In this document: positions 12,961 through 24,610 of the stretch, one piece after another
How the letters are laid out: every line of letters begins with the position of its first letter
How positions within the stretch are numbered: the first letter of the stretch is position 1
NCBI GenBank assembly: GCA_010093605.1
Contig: MU004182.1
Location: 130,368-194,367, forward strand
Source of the DNA: Lophium mytilinum
Taxonomy: Eukaryota; Ascomycota; Dothideomycetes; Mytilinidiales; Mytilinidiaceae
Direction: 5' to 3'
Length of the DNA stretch: 64,000 bases
Notes under the pieces: generated by a model
The model's input: only the letters and a program-made list of their open reading frames with translations
The model's database searches: none
What the model was told of the DNA's origin: nothing
Translations under genes and position numbers: made by a program

Positions 12961-14134
12961 ATGGATAGGGTTGCAGAAAGCCGAATACTCCTACCAAACC
13001 AACGGCATCGCTAGCATTTTGTCGACAATCAGTGGCCCGATGACCTCCTAGTATTACGTTATGCAAAATCAGCTAGAATACGTGCAGGTAGGCCATCTAC
13101 GTGGTGTATGTGTCAGAATCAGCTAACAGAGAGGTCCAGTGGAGTGTCATAATGCCTTCTGTAATCTAAACTCAAAGAGCAGTCCCCGAATCAGCTGTGA
13201 GATGCGATTTGTAGCTTTCAGATGAACGAAAGCTTATTAAAATATCAACGTTTTGTGCCTTTGCAAGTTAGTTAGCAAAAAGTCCAAGGCTGACTTTTGC
13301 GAATTTACTTAGGGAAGCAGTTACTAGTTTTGAATGGCTCTGATACAGCATAGTCACATATTTCACGTACTTGAAACCTCACTCAAATGATTATAATCAA
13401 GTTGAACTCTAATCTTTCTCCACTTAGCTTTCATGAATTGCCAAAATTCCTCATGGACATACGCAACATCAAATAAGCGCCCCGCACGACCAATACCGTT
13501 ACGGTAAAGGCCGCCATGCCTACTAAGAGTCGTGGTGGTGTAAGAGCTGGGGACGTGTCGGGCTAGCACTGCACGCCGATAGATTATTTATAGCCCAGGA
13601 GAAACTTCCTATGAAACTTGCGAGCTTCCTTACGAGACGTGCATAAGTAAATAAGGGCTACAAAGTTGGAGGCTGATATGAGCACTGCGTGAGTGGAACG
13701 CGTAGTTGGATGAAAGGCTTCATCAATTGTCATGTTTGCGAATATCCTGAGGGGCATCATACCGACATTACGGAAGCCAACCAATTCAGTGGTCACCTGC
13801 CGGCAACTAGTGAGAAACGAAAAACCCGTCGAAGAATCTCAAGTGGTTGGAGGATGGGTGGGGTGCATGAAGCGGGGACCGAGAAGATGACTGTGTAAGG
13901 ATGACTTGTCGTCACGTGCAGATGATCTCCAGGTGTGCTATGCAGATAGTCAGAAAATCGGGGTCACATTGGGTGCATACAACACGGCTTCGACCTGAAC
14001 TAGTTTGCGGGGAAATTAGAGAAGAATTTGGGGTGTCCCTTATATCAGTCTCTCCTTCTCCGCATCACACTACCTTGGCTCGAGAAACTGGATTGGCAAC
14101 ATCTTACTCTTGAACCCAATTTAGTATCGCCTAG
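12961..14134. other. Gene-poor stretch
   Basis: Short open frames at 13363-13569 and 13584-13796 on the minus strand look faintly protein-like, but no family, start or splice sites can be assigned. A CACGTG palindrome lies near 13.915 kb. The last few hundred bases are the presumed promoter of the membrane protein gene at 14,135. Confidence 0.4.
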
Positions 14135-15270
14135 ATGGGTTCTCACAGCAAGTTTACCGCTCTGCTGCTCTTGACTATACTGACCACTCATTCAGCTACG
14201 AAAGACCGTTGGGCTGGCGTACCCACGCCTCCCTGTCTCGAAAACCCTCCTGCGTATCGCCTTTTCGAGCTTGTCATAATCATCGGAGGCAGTCTTATCA
14301 TGGCCGTTGCGATCGCCAACAGCATTCGCAATCGCCGCCTAACCTACAGCTTCTTGTTCCTCTTCAATTCCCTGATCTGCTACTGGCAGGAAACGATTGG
14401 AGACTGGGTGTGCTCGCATTGCTTTCCCCTCTCTTTCATTTTGTGCTAATACATTGTAGGGCCAGCACCTCATCTACAGCCCCCGCTTCATGAGGCATCA
14501 TCTCCTGGAGTGGCTACCCATAAAATCTCCCAACGACCCCATCTTCGTCCCCTTTGCGTACGCCGTTTACTGGACTGCGCACTCTATTATGCTCATGCAG
14601 CTTGCGCCGATCTTGCAGCGCTACTTCAAGCGAATGACGCTGCTTCAAGCGGTCCTCGTGTTGTCGCTGCCGCTGAACTACAGCTTCGACATTGTAGTGG
14701 AGGGATTTTGCACGTACATGGGGTACTGGACGTATGGTATGAGCTGCCACAGCCCTGTTAGTTTTGCATAGGTACTAACAAGACTTCTAAGATCCCGGCA
14801 TGGGCCCCGTCATCAAATGGTCCACAGGCGGCAGACAGCCACTCACATGGCCCATTCTGCTCATGTCTGGTTGGCCAAACTTGATAGCGTACTGGGGCGG
14901 TAAACCGCCTCTGACCAGCCTTAATATCATAGAGCGCTGGTCTGGTCTTGAAAGGTTGACGGAGCCTCAGGTGCCATATGCCAAAGCGCATGATCGGTTG
15001 GATCCAGAATATGCGTCGGAAGCGTCGCCACTGCTGGACAGACCGAAGAGCTCTAAAGGTAAGGCTTGGACGGATAGGTGGAATACGTCAGAAGAGTATG
15101 ATGCGAAGTTGAACTATAAAGTCAAGGACTCGGTGCCAAGGTGGTTGTTTGAGACTGCGAGGTTTGTCGCTTGGCTTGTCGTTTTTAACGTCAGTTTCTT
15201 TATAACACTGGTCATTCCGTTGGTGGTGTTGAGAGTGGCGACGGGGAGAGGAAGTAAATATGTACCGTGA
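14135..15270 (+). CDS. Multi-pass membrane protein, possibly AveC-like
   Basis: The exons are 14135-14407, 14460-14736 and 14792-15270. Donors are GTGTGC and GTATGA, acceptors are GTAG and TAAG, and the second intron has a TACTAAC branch site. The product is 342 residues. It has an N-terminal hydrophobic segment, several membrane spans (LVIIIGGSLIMAVAI, TYSFLFLFNSLICYW, FAYAVYWTAHSIMLMQ, LQAVLVLSLPLNYSF) and a last span near the C-terminus (FVAWLVVFNVSFFITLVIPL). Conserved-looking polar and aromatic motifs between spans include WQETIGDWGQHL, SPNDPIFVPF and YMGYWTYDPGMG. The layout recalls the spirocyclase AveC-like family, but that is a weak impression from memory. Substrate and location are unknown. 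The coding structure is well supported. Confidence 0.8.
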
Positions 15271-16401
15271 TAGTACGGCACTTGAAGAAAGGTATGACTA
15301 TAGTTGATTGCCGCTGTCTTAGCTGCTCCGGCATAGTATCAGAAATTCAAATAGGCTGCAAGTTAGTAGCAAACACAAATGGGAAAAGTTATAAGAGAAT
15401 CATGAGACAGAAAGGAAAGCTGAAGGGACTGTGAAGAAGATACCGCCAACGTAATGCCTTCACCTTGGAGCGCTGTCATCAGCCAGGAATGTCTACACCT
15501 TTCACGTGCGACCTCGCCAATCTCGGAATCGTTTTTTCCCGCCCAAGGCCTCCCGCTTCTTCTAACAGGAAGAATGTACACGTGCATATACCTTGCTGCC
15601 ACGCTTCCACAACCCCGAAGCGCGGTTCCTGGATCTATGTTTTGTGTCACCGAGGTTCATGTCGCACATGCATGCAAGTAACATACATGCAACCATGGTT
15701 CACTCGGCCAGGGTCCATGACAAGCATGCATCCCAATACTTTCCAGTGCCACGGCCTTGCAACCTGGGGGCGCGAAGTGCGCGAAATGCGGGAGCATGTG
15801 CTTGTGGTTCGGGTATCACGGCCGCAATGGGCCACAGTGGTACGATGGTACAGCTGCTTTCCGGGAGGGGATGCCTCGATGAGATGATCTGTAACATGGT
15901 GTCTGAATAGGTCAATTTCGATAATTCGTAGAAAGTGTGTTGTGTCAAAAAAGAGTAGAAGGGTATCGGAACGCCCAAACCAGCCCTCCGTCGGCCCGCC
16001 TCTCACGCCTCAGGTTTCGCGGACCGCGTCCCCGACTCCCCAGCACCGTCCCTCTCCCACTGTAATTTTTTGGATGTAGTTAAAAGCACACAATTTCCTC
16101 TGGGTCGTCATTTTGACCAATGGGAACGACAATATGTACAAAATGCCTGGCTGCGGAGGTTCTTCCACCCCGTTTTCTACCCAATACGTACTGCTTGGGG
16201 CTGTTCCTGAGGCTCCGCGGGCAATGATCTCATACGCCGATAACCGGCATCTGGTCCCCAAAATGGGGCACGCGATATCGAAGCTGTGGGGCGTCGTGCG
16301 GAAGCTACCTATGGACCGACGACGCAAGAAAGGTAAGAGGGGCAGAAGCATTTTCGACGACGAAGCTGCACCCGCACTCCTCTGGAGCACCTATCAACGC
16401 A
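15271..16401. other. Intergenic region
   Basis: This lies between the membrane protein gene and the SMP-30-like gene. Open frames occur on both strands up to about 150 codons, but they overlap one another, lack motifs and have no supporting splice pattern. The segment 15.64-15.74 kb is rich in CATG and GCATGC words. Confidence 0.5.
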
Positions 16402-17469
16402 ATGGGCGAGATCAAGAAGCACACGATTACAGAGGTGAGTTTAGTTTCCGAGGGGCCCTGATCTGCATAGAGCTAATTTTGTGTTTAGCCATGGCTCAAG
16501 CTCTCTTGCGGGTTGGGCGAGGCGCCTTTCTGGGAAGAGCAAACGCATACGCTGCGCTTTGTCGACATCATTAAACAAGAACTACATACTGTCGACCTCG
16601 CCAAGGGCCCTGCGTCGCATAAGATTGCGGCGTCTCTGGATATCTCGATTGGGGTGACGGGGGATATCGAGGGCCATGATAAAGGATTCATATTTGGTGG
16701 GAAGCATGGCTATGGCATTTTCGATCGCGAGACGGCGTCGTACAAGTACATCAAGAAGGTGTGGAGTGAGGAGGAGTTGAGCGATGGCAAGGACAAGCGT
16801 ATGCGGGCGAATGATGGAGCGATTGATAGTCGAGGGAGATTCTGGGTGGGCTTCATGGATGACCCTCTGATCAAAGACCCTGTTGATGAAGGTAAATCCT
16901 ACCGTCTCTTTCTTGCTTGTTTTACCCAGAGCCTCACTTGTAGAATGGGACAGAGACCATACTAACGAATTCAAGGTGTTTTGTTCCGACTTGACCCAGA
17001 CAGATCCCTCCACCGCGTCCTCGAAGGCGTCACCATCCCAAATGGCACGACTTGGAGCGCTGACGACAAACATATGTACTTCACCGACTCGCCCACAAGG
17101 AACATCTACGTTTTCGACTTCGATGCAGAGACCGGCGCCATCTCGAATCGCCGCGTTTTCTTTAGATGGGCTGAGAATCTGGACGCCGAACCAGACGGTC
17201 ACTGCATCGACGAAGAGGGCTACATGTGGAGTGCCTTCCACGGCTCGGGCAAGGTTCTCCGGATATCCCCCGAAGGCAAAGTCGTCGCAGAAATAACATG
17301 CCCAACGCCCAACGTCACGTGCCCTGCCTTCGTTGGCGAGGATCTCGTCATTACCTCAGCAGGAGGCGACGAGAAGCCGGAGACGATGGCTGGCTGCGTC
17401 TTCAAGATCCATGTGGGCGTAACAGGCCTGAAGCGGTTCAGATGGAAATCCGGGATCGAAACGGTTTAG
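16402..17469 (+). CDS. SMP-30/gluconolactonase/LRE-like (regucalcin-type) protein
   Basis: The exons are 16402-16434, 16489-16891 and 16976-17469, giving 309 residues, the usual length for the regucalcin/SMP-30 family. These six-bladed beta-propellers bind a divalent metal and hydrolyse sugar or other lactones. The metal-site landmarks are present: the early Glu in CGLGEAPFW, Asn in RANDGAIDSRGRFWVG, Asn in VTIPNGTTWSADDKHMYFTD and Asp in EPDGHCIDEEGYMWSA. The 11-codon first exon (MGEIKKHTITE) supplies the start. No signal peptide is seen, so it is probably cytosolic. A gluconolactonase-like role is inferred; the true substrate cannot be read from the sequence. Confidence 0.9.
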
Positions 17470-20400
17470 AGTCTGTTGATGGAGGAGCTGAACCACCCTT
17501 CGCTTTGTATGTAGACGAGGTCAGATCTTGGACATGGTTTTGATTCAATCCCACCCGAACATCGGTGGGGTGTGCTTATCGCCATGATGTGCTTTTGCTA
17601 TGGTGTGGGTGTACACTAGCATCATCGTTGTCGTTCTCGCCATGCATGAATTACCAGCAGCATGACATGCATGGATAGCCAATGACTCTCCATAGAAAGG
17701 GTATCAAGGATGACTGATGAATCGATATATTTCAACATAGATAGCTGACGATTACCATTAACAGCCTACTCTCCGTCCTTTAGTATCTAATACATACCCC
17801 GTTCCATGCCGTTCAAGGTCGTGTAGATAGAAGTTTTGGTGCACTACTTACTGCATTATTGGACGATTACACCGCATATACAAGTCTACGACATAGGCTG
17901 GACCGGTTCTTAGCCTTTCTGGCCAAGATATATATCTTACTGCTTGGGGTGGCCATTGGAATTCGCATCCTTCGTAAGACTTGGCGTGTCTCGGCCAAAG
18001 TTGCCTTCTGCCACCGCCTTTACGAAACGTCTTCCCATCCCTTCTCTTATCCCTTCACACTCCAGTCTCATCGACCGCATCCCGGAATGGCCAATTGGGG
18101 GAATCCCACGGCTTCTGCCCACTTCGAGGCCATCACAGCTCATCACAGTCCATCAAACACGAGGCGTTATACCAACGCAGTGACGCCCCACAAGACGCAA
18201 GCCTCAAATTCGTCACCTGAGTCAGAATCCCCAGCTCGACGTTATTTCTGGCATCATCAAACGTGCACCCGCACGCGCCGCCAACCGCCATCCCGCGCGC
18301 TCCGCGACGTGCCGGTGCGAGCGCCACGCAGCTTAGCCAAAGCACAGAGGACTCTGCAGTCGCATCACGCCCTCGCCTCCAGAGTGACATGAGGGGTCTG
18401 CGGTCGGGATGTGGAGAGGACAGTGCGGACCAAAAGATGGCCCATTGGACCAATGAAAAAGGGAAAGACGACTGACATTTCTAGCTTGCAGCGTGTAAAT
18501 TGCAGATTTACAGAGGCTGCCGCCATTGCCCTGCCCTAACCCGCTATGCAACCCACAACACCACATGCAGCGGTTTTGCCTATCGTGGCCTCTGCCCTGC
18601 AATTTCGGCCATCTCCATTTGGCGCTCTCTTTCGTTTCTTTGTTCGTTTCGAGCGGCTGGTGGCTAAAGTCTGCCAAAAAGGCAGCCTTCGTCTCCGGTA
18701 AAAGCCAAACCCGAGCGACGTGACGCACTGGATGCATGCAGGACGCCTGCCGCTCCGTTGGCATCCTGTTAACCGTTTTCGATAGTCCAACTTTTAATGA
18801 AGGGTGGCCTAACGCCTTTTCAGCCAGCCCTGTCGAGGAACGGCTGCAGGCTGGGATGACATCTGCAGAACACCATGACAGACCATGCTGCACGTCCGGC
18901 GCCTGACTTTGCATCGGGGTGATGCCCTATCCAGCATCAAGTGGCATAATGGAAAAGGCACTCTCATCTATGACTGCTTGAGGGGCCCCATGCACTTTGA
19001 AGATCTGGGCTGGACGTAAATATTGATTGGGAGGAAGCCAAGCTACCTGGAAGAGGCTGTTGATTGACCGGTTGTCCAGCAGAGGCAAAAGATCGGAGCT
19101 GGTATCTGCCAATAGAAGCAAGGTAGACGAGCTCGAAATTGCCAGTGGCGCATCCAATCGCAGTTCATGTTTGCTCCGCGAGGTCCGGAGATTAGCATCA
19201 GCTTCATGGAAGAGCAGGGACGTCGTGTTCACAGACTGTGAACTGCGAGGATCTATGCAGGCCTGGTCATCAGCTAGGGATGCTGTGCAGGAAGCAGCTC
19301 ATGCGCTCAAGAGCAATGCATGCGAAAGTCGATGCATGGGAGGTTACGCAGGCATGTGCAGCGCTCACAGCTCTTTCGATCTATCAGCCCTACCTGGTCA
19401 TAGCAGGGCGAGTAACGACGGCTTTAGCAGGGACATCTGGTCTCACTACAGCGAATTACGGGACCGAACTGGCCAGGAACAGCAGTTCGCCCGTTTTCTC
19501 CCTGGTGCACACGCAATATTGTCGATGCCCAGGATGAGGCCATGATTGCGGAGCCGCAACAGACAGCTCAGCGATGGAAGTGGCGCAGGGAGATCAGTGC
19601 ATTGAGCCAAGGGACACCAGGTTCGATGATAGGGGATTGAACGGGAGGGTGCACAAGCCAAACCCGAGATGCAAGCAGCCGTTCTCTACCACACGACTGG
19701 CGCCGGCTGACGACGTCACGGGAGTGGATTCGCAACGATGCTAGGTATTTTCCTCAGGCACCGGCGGCAGACTGCAAGCGAAGGTTGCACGCCGTGCTGA
19801 TTTTGCTTTTGTTTGGGCTAAGGAACCGACAGCTCGGATGCGGCACAGCGGGCCAAGCGCTGGTGGACTCTTCTAGGCGAGCTGTGGAATCTGCGATCTC
19901 AAAACGGCTCCCCGATCTGTTCGCTGGAAACAGGGCGCGAGAAGAATCCCATGGTCCCGGGGCGAGCCACCCGCTTCGAGTCATGCCCCCTAGACGTCGA
20001 ATTTATTCTGTACCACCTACCCAACACACTCACTACCACGAAACCTCCAGCCTGTCCAGCTGCAACCGTCGAGCGCACGACATCTGCCGCTGCAGGCGAC
20101 CCCTCCGCTTCGTGCGGGGAACTGGGCAGCCGATGCTGGCCGGCGGGGAGTGCATGCAGCTGACACGCACCAACGGGAGTGGACTCGAAGGGGGCAGGAT
20201 GTCAAACCAACTTGCATGAGCCACAAACGTGGGTATGGGCATGTGCGCGGCAAAAACAGCGATGAGCATGCCACTCACCTCCCGCATAGAGCTTCTCCTG
20301 CGTCGTGCACGACAGCGTCGCAGAAAGCAGCAAAACGGCCCAATCACAGAATTCTCTCAGCCGGGCAGGATTCAGCACCTGGTGTCCGCCGCCAGCACAT

Positions 20401-20695
20401 GATCAGGCCTGCGATGCGGCAGGGATGCCCGTCGTCGTGTTTAAGCAGGCTGGCCTAAAAGGGACGACAGCCAAACGCACTCTTGTCGACTCCGTTCTTG
20501 TTCGGAGAGGACCATCGCAAGGGAAACGAGTTCTTGGGACTTTGCGGTGGGCCTTGGGATTACCACGACGGTCCACAGCTGCAGAGTACCCCGTCGTCTG
20601 GGGGATGAGGGCCAGGAAGCGCATCATCCAGCAGGGGCGCTCGCTCGTGGGAACCACCCCCACGGGTGTGAGGGGTGATGCACGGTTGCCGAAGG
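17470..20695. other. Long gene-poor region
   Basis: About 3.2 kb with many overlapping open frames on both strands but no recognisable protein motif, no coherent exon set and no RNA gene. Composition is close to that of the neighbouring genes, so this is not a RIP block. It leads directly into the Tc1/mariner insertion. Confidence 0.5.
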
Positions 20696-20697
20696 TA

Positions 20698-20747
20698 CAC
20701 TCTCCCCCCCTGTACGGACTGAACAAGCACCGTGCACGACAGGGGGC
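20698..20747 (+). repeat. Left terminal inverted repeat
   Basis: Fifty bases beginning CACTCTCCCCCCC are identical to the reverse complement of 21939-21988. They adjoin the left TA target dinucleotide. Confidence 0.95.
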
Positions 20748-20861
20748 ATCACAGGCCACCGAAGCTTCGAGATATCCTTATTAATTTGTATATAATTCTC
20801 AATGCAGGCATGTTTCCATGTGTCAGCCATTCTAAACGGTCGCTTACCTGTCCCTTACAAG

Positions 20862-21890
20862 ATGACTCTTTCCACCCCTCAGCGCCAGCTCACTCGTGAT
20901 GAGCGCCTACGCATCCAAACGTTCCATGAAGCCGGCCTAAAATTGCGAGAGATTTGCAAGCGCATGGGAGTATCTCTCTCTACGGTTTCAACTGTCATTA
21001 ACGGTCCAACAACGCCTACAAAATCAAAAGGACGCCGGCCAATTCTAGACACCCCAACCCGCCACCGCTTGGTTCTCCATGCCACGCTCAACGCCGACCA
21101 ACGGAGGAAGCCTTGGAGAGTAATAGCCAATGAGCTAGGCATTTGAGTGAATGATAAAGCGCTTAATGCAGCATTCCATAAGATGGGCTATTATTGAAGG
21201 AAAGCCCATAGAAAGCTATGGCTTACACCAGAACACAAGGCAGCTCGACTTAGATGGGCCTACGAGCATCTCGAATGGACACAGAGTGAATGGGATCGGG
21301 TTTGTTGGACCGATGAGGCATCCTTCTGCTTGGATTGGGGTGCTGTTTGGGTAACAAGAGGAGAAGGAGAGATGTTCCATCCGGATTGCCTTATTCCTAA
21401 GTTTCGAGGCTATTCAGATTGGATGGTTTGGGGTGCCATTTCGTCAAAAGCAAAGGGACCATTGGTATTCTTTGAAAAGGAATGGGGCTCTATTAACAAC
21501 GAGGTTTATCGACATAAGATACTTCCTTACATCCTAGAGTATCGAAGGGGATACGAGCAGTACATTCTTGGCGAAGGAGGCATGCTTTTAATGGAAGATG
21601 GATCAAGAGTTCACACTGCCAAGGCAGTGGCAGAGGAATGGGGGTGGCACGGCCTGAATAGGATATGGTTTCCTGCCAATTCACCGGATTTGAACCCCAT
21701 TGAAAACCTCTGGAGGCGGCTGAAGGATGCTGTTGCTCGCCGGCGACCAAAGGATTGAGGTGAATTGAGGCAGGTGCTGCAGGAAGAATGGGCCAAGATC
21801 GATCTGAATTGGATTCGGTCGCTCGTGTATTCGATGAATGATAGGTGCCAAGCCGTCATCTTGGCTCAGGGGGGGCATATAAAGTGGTGA
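20862..21890 (+). pseudogene. Tc1-type DD34E transposase, interrupted
   Basis: One frame of 342 codons runs from ATG at 20862 to TGA at 21888-21890. It encodes an N-terminal helix-turn-helix (EICKRMGVSLSTVSTVING) and a DDE_3-type catalytic core. The core motifs are RVCWTDEASF, MEDGSRVHTA and SPDLNPIENLWRRLKD. The spacing from the second Asp to the Glu is 34 residues, the Tc1 pattern DD34E. Three in-frame TGA codons interrupt it, near 21,145, 21,197 and 21,758. It should be inactive unless supplied in trans. The rest of the frame is open, so decay is slight. Confidence 0.92.
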
Positions 21891-21938
21891 CTGAGCATTG
21901 TATTGTACGTAAAATTGTATGAAACCGAGTGCCCAGGG

Positions 21939-21988
21939 GCCCCCTGTCGTGCACGGTGCTTGTTCAGTCCGTACAGGGGGGGAGAGTG
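21939..21988 (-). repeat. Right terminal inverted repeat
   Basis: Reverse complement of 20698-20747, followed by the right TA target dinucleotide. Confidence 0.95.
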
Positions 21989-21990
21989 TA

Positions 21991-24575
21991 GGTCGACGCA
22001 ATTTCCCTCCCTCCCTCAGCTGGGCGTCATGTTTCCTCCCTCGGCCGACCATAGTGTCGGGAATTGATGTGTCGACGCCGTTTCGCTTGGTGCTGGTGTC
22101 TTGCGCTCCAGCCGACGACTTGACGTCGCTGACGGGCTCCCGCGTGCCGCTTCTGCGAGGACCCGAAAACACGCACCGGCAGCGGCTCATCGCTTGCAGA
22201 CGATCGCTGTTTGGCGCTGGAACTGGACAGCTGGGCCCGCGAGTAATGCGCCTGGAGCACCCTTTGGTCTGACCAGGGATCCGTGGTCCCGGAATGCTGC
22301 CCGACATATTGACCAGATGCCGTCATCGTCACACCCGACGATCCATTGCAAGAATATGTACCTACTCCGTACCGGACTTCGAAGAAAGGCTGCGCTTGGC
22401 ACGCACAATACTCGGTTGTGCAGCTGTTTGGATGCGCAATGGCTCCTGGAAGTAGGGGGCTAGAACTTGAGGCTTTCTGCGCTGTCACTCAGGTTGTTGT
22501 CTGCAGTGCCTTCCTCTACCCGTCTAATCCTGTCTGAAACTCTCCAGCACATTTTGGAATGGGACGTGACGGATTGAGCACGCGTTTCTTTTTCGCTCTG
22601 GTTTGGGAATCTCCAGGTACACTTGCATAAGGGCATGCCAAGCGGGGTCACTATACGAGGCTCCCCCGTCTCCATCCCAGCATCGCAGGCATCTCTTGCT
22701 GCCCAGACACCCATGCTTTGCGGGCCGGGGCAGGGCTGAGCTTCCCTCTGCATCTCCTGCGTCGTCGGACGACACTCCAAAAGCAGCGTGCGGCGAGCGA
22801 GGAGGACCGGGAAAAACCGCGCCCAAGTCGACCTTCGAGATGCTCTGATGACGCTAGCAGTCTGCATCGCTGCTTGGCGCAGGACTCGAACTGCCGTACT
22901 GCCGCACTCCAAGCCGCTCTACTGTCGGCAGTCACCACAGGCAAAGCCACCACATACGGATCGCCGTCTTAACACTTCTTGAGGGCTGCCTGGCGTGCGT
23001 TTGCGCCCCTTGGGTCCACAGGGAGCAGTTGGGGGCGTGGGAGGGCTGCGGCGAGGGGCGGGCGTGAGGGCATCTGCAGGAGGTGCATCTGGCACCAGCG
23101 ATCGGACATTTCTTTGGTGGCAGCGTCGTCGACGTGGGACGCGACGAGGGCGCTCCCGAGCAACAGGAAGCGGGCTAGCCGTTCTCACCGGACAGGCACC
23201 GTCGTTGGCTAGCGCACCGGCGTGATCGCGCACGCTGCTGGACAGGCTGGGCAGAGAACGACAGGCGTCCTGGAACGTTGTGCAGCATCCCCGGACGCTT
23301 CGCCATCCTTCTTCCACCACGCCGGCCCTGCACCGCGTCCAGAGACATGCCAATCGGCCACAAAGGCGCACCACCCGCCACGCCATCGTGGCCAGCCTGC
23401 CGCTTCTGTGCACAGCATGGCCGCGTTGTCTTGCACCAGAGACCGCTGTCGCCGCAGCCTGTCCGCCGTATGCGCACTGTCCTGCCACCACCATCCTGAC
23501 AGCCGCCGCCGCGCGAAAGAGTGCCCTCATGTGGAGCTGCGTGAGAGCTGGACGCGCTGCACTCGGCAAGTCACTGGTGCTGAGTGTCGCGCCATTTGCT
23601 CTCCGCACACTCTGGACGGCACCCGTTGCAGAGCACTGTGAGCGCTGCCAGAACACTGCTCCCACTGCTACCACCAGCACTCTAGCCGGCGAGCGCACAG
23701 TTGGTGGCTCGGTGTGCTTCCGCTTTCCGCGCTGCTGGCCCCTCCTCAGGCTCGCCGTCGTGGCCGCCAGGCCGCATGTGCCGCTCCTCGCTCGCGCTCA
23801 TGCACGCTGCTCGCAACGACTCGCACCGCTGGCCGCCCGCGCTTTGTGCCCATGCCCCCCGCCGGCAGTGGGCTGGCCGTCAAGCAGGGACCCCGGTCTC
23901 GTTGCTTCGGGCATGATTTGCTGCAGGCCTGGGTTCGGGCTGATCGTGCGGCCAGCCTTGGCCTGCCAGGCCTGCCCAACTCACCGCAACATTCTTATAT
24001 CAGTGGCTGTGAGCGCACAGAGCGCCCGCATCCGCCAGCTGGTCACGGGCTCGTTCAAATCCGCCCTGCTCCCCACGGCCCCCAAAGGGAACTGACACTC
24101 CTCGCCCGTGCCCGCACTTAGACCTCCACCGTCCCTGCGTTCTCATTTCACTGCCCGACCTTGATATCATGGCCCTGAGCAAGCCTATCCACGCCTAATC
24201 TGATCTGTCTGACATCGTCCCGCTCCCGACTGCCCCCAGACGCTCCCCGCCCACCCTACTCCACTCGCTTAGTGCTCCTGCTTTCTCCCGAGTCACTACA
24301 ACCCTTCCTCTCTCCATCCACTGAACTGTCCGGGCCGTTGCAAAACGACCCTACCTCTCGTCATCGTGGCTGCTCCGGCTCTCTTTGCGCTTCCTCCTTC
24401 ATCTCACAGTCATTACCATCCTCGCTTTCCAAACCCTTTGCCAGCAACTTTCCAACTGTTTCCCGATTCGAGGCCGCGTTTGGAAGACTCTCCTCTGCCT
24501 CCTCACGCCGGAAACCCAGCTCAGGACCGCCCATGGTTGGCACAGCTGGGTCGGGGGAGCTTCGACGAAGGATCC
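21991..24575. other. GC-rich intergenic region and leader of the bZIP gene
   Basis: From about 22.9 to 24.1 kb the DNA is GC-rich and open on several frames of both strands (up to about 270 codons). The translations are Arg/Ala/Pro/Cys-rich with no motif, as expected where stop codons are scarce by composition. From about 24.1 kb the plus strand becomes C/T-rich, as fungal 5' leaders often are. Confidence 0.5.
24169..24198 (+). promoter_or_regulatory. Candidate short upstream ORF of the bZIP gene
   Basis: A nine-codon frame (MALSKPIHA, stop TAA) lies about 380 bp before the proposed bZIP start. It matters only if the transcript starts upstream of it, which the sequence cannot show. Confidence 0.3.
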
Positions 24576-24610
24576 ATGTCCCGTCACGGCGCCCCGGCAT
24601 CTCAGTCTAG
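24533..24610 (+). promoter_or_regulatory. Candidate upstream ORF overlapping the bZIP start
   Basis: An ATG in good context (CGCCCATGG) opens a 25-codon frame that ends at 24610, beyond the main ATG at 24576 and out of frame with it. If the leader is transcribed as drawn, this frame would reduce translation of the regulator. Confidence 0.35.

Larger units (their letters stand above)
20696..21990 (+). mobile_element. Tc1/mariner DNA transposon with 50-bp TIRs
   Basis: The element is about 1.3 kb and is bounded by TA dinucleotides (20696-20697 and 21989-21990), the target site that this superfamily duplicates. The inverted repeats at 20698-20747 and 21939-21988 match perfectly over 50 bp by eye. 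Inside lies a single transposase frame at 20862-21890. Perfect repeats with only three interrupting stops suggest a fairly recent arrival and a copy that is no longer autonomous. Confidence 0.93.

Noticed and set aside
18333-18914. 193-codon open frame on the minus strand
   Set aside because: It starts from ordinary intergenic sequence, matches no family pattern and has competing frames on the other strand.
24030-24070. B-box-like GTTCAAATCC suggesting a tRNA gene
   Set aside because: No A-box at the right distance and no cloverleaf could be drawn.
22919-24095. Long open frames on both strands (up to 271 codons)
   Set aside because: GC-rich DNA with few stops by composition; the translations are Arg/Ala/Pro/Cys-rich, overlap on opposite strands and have no motif.
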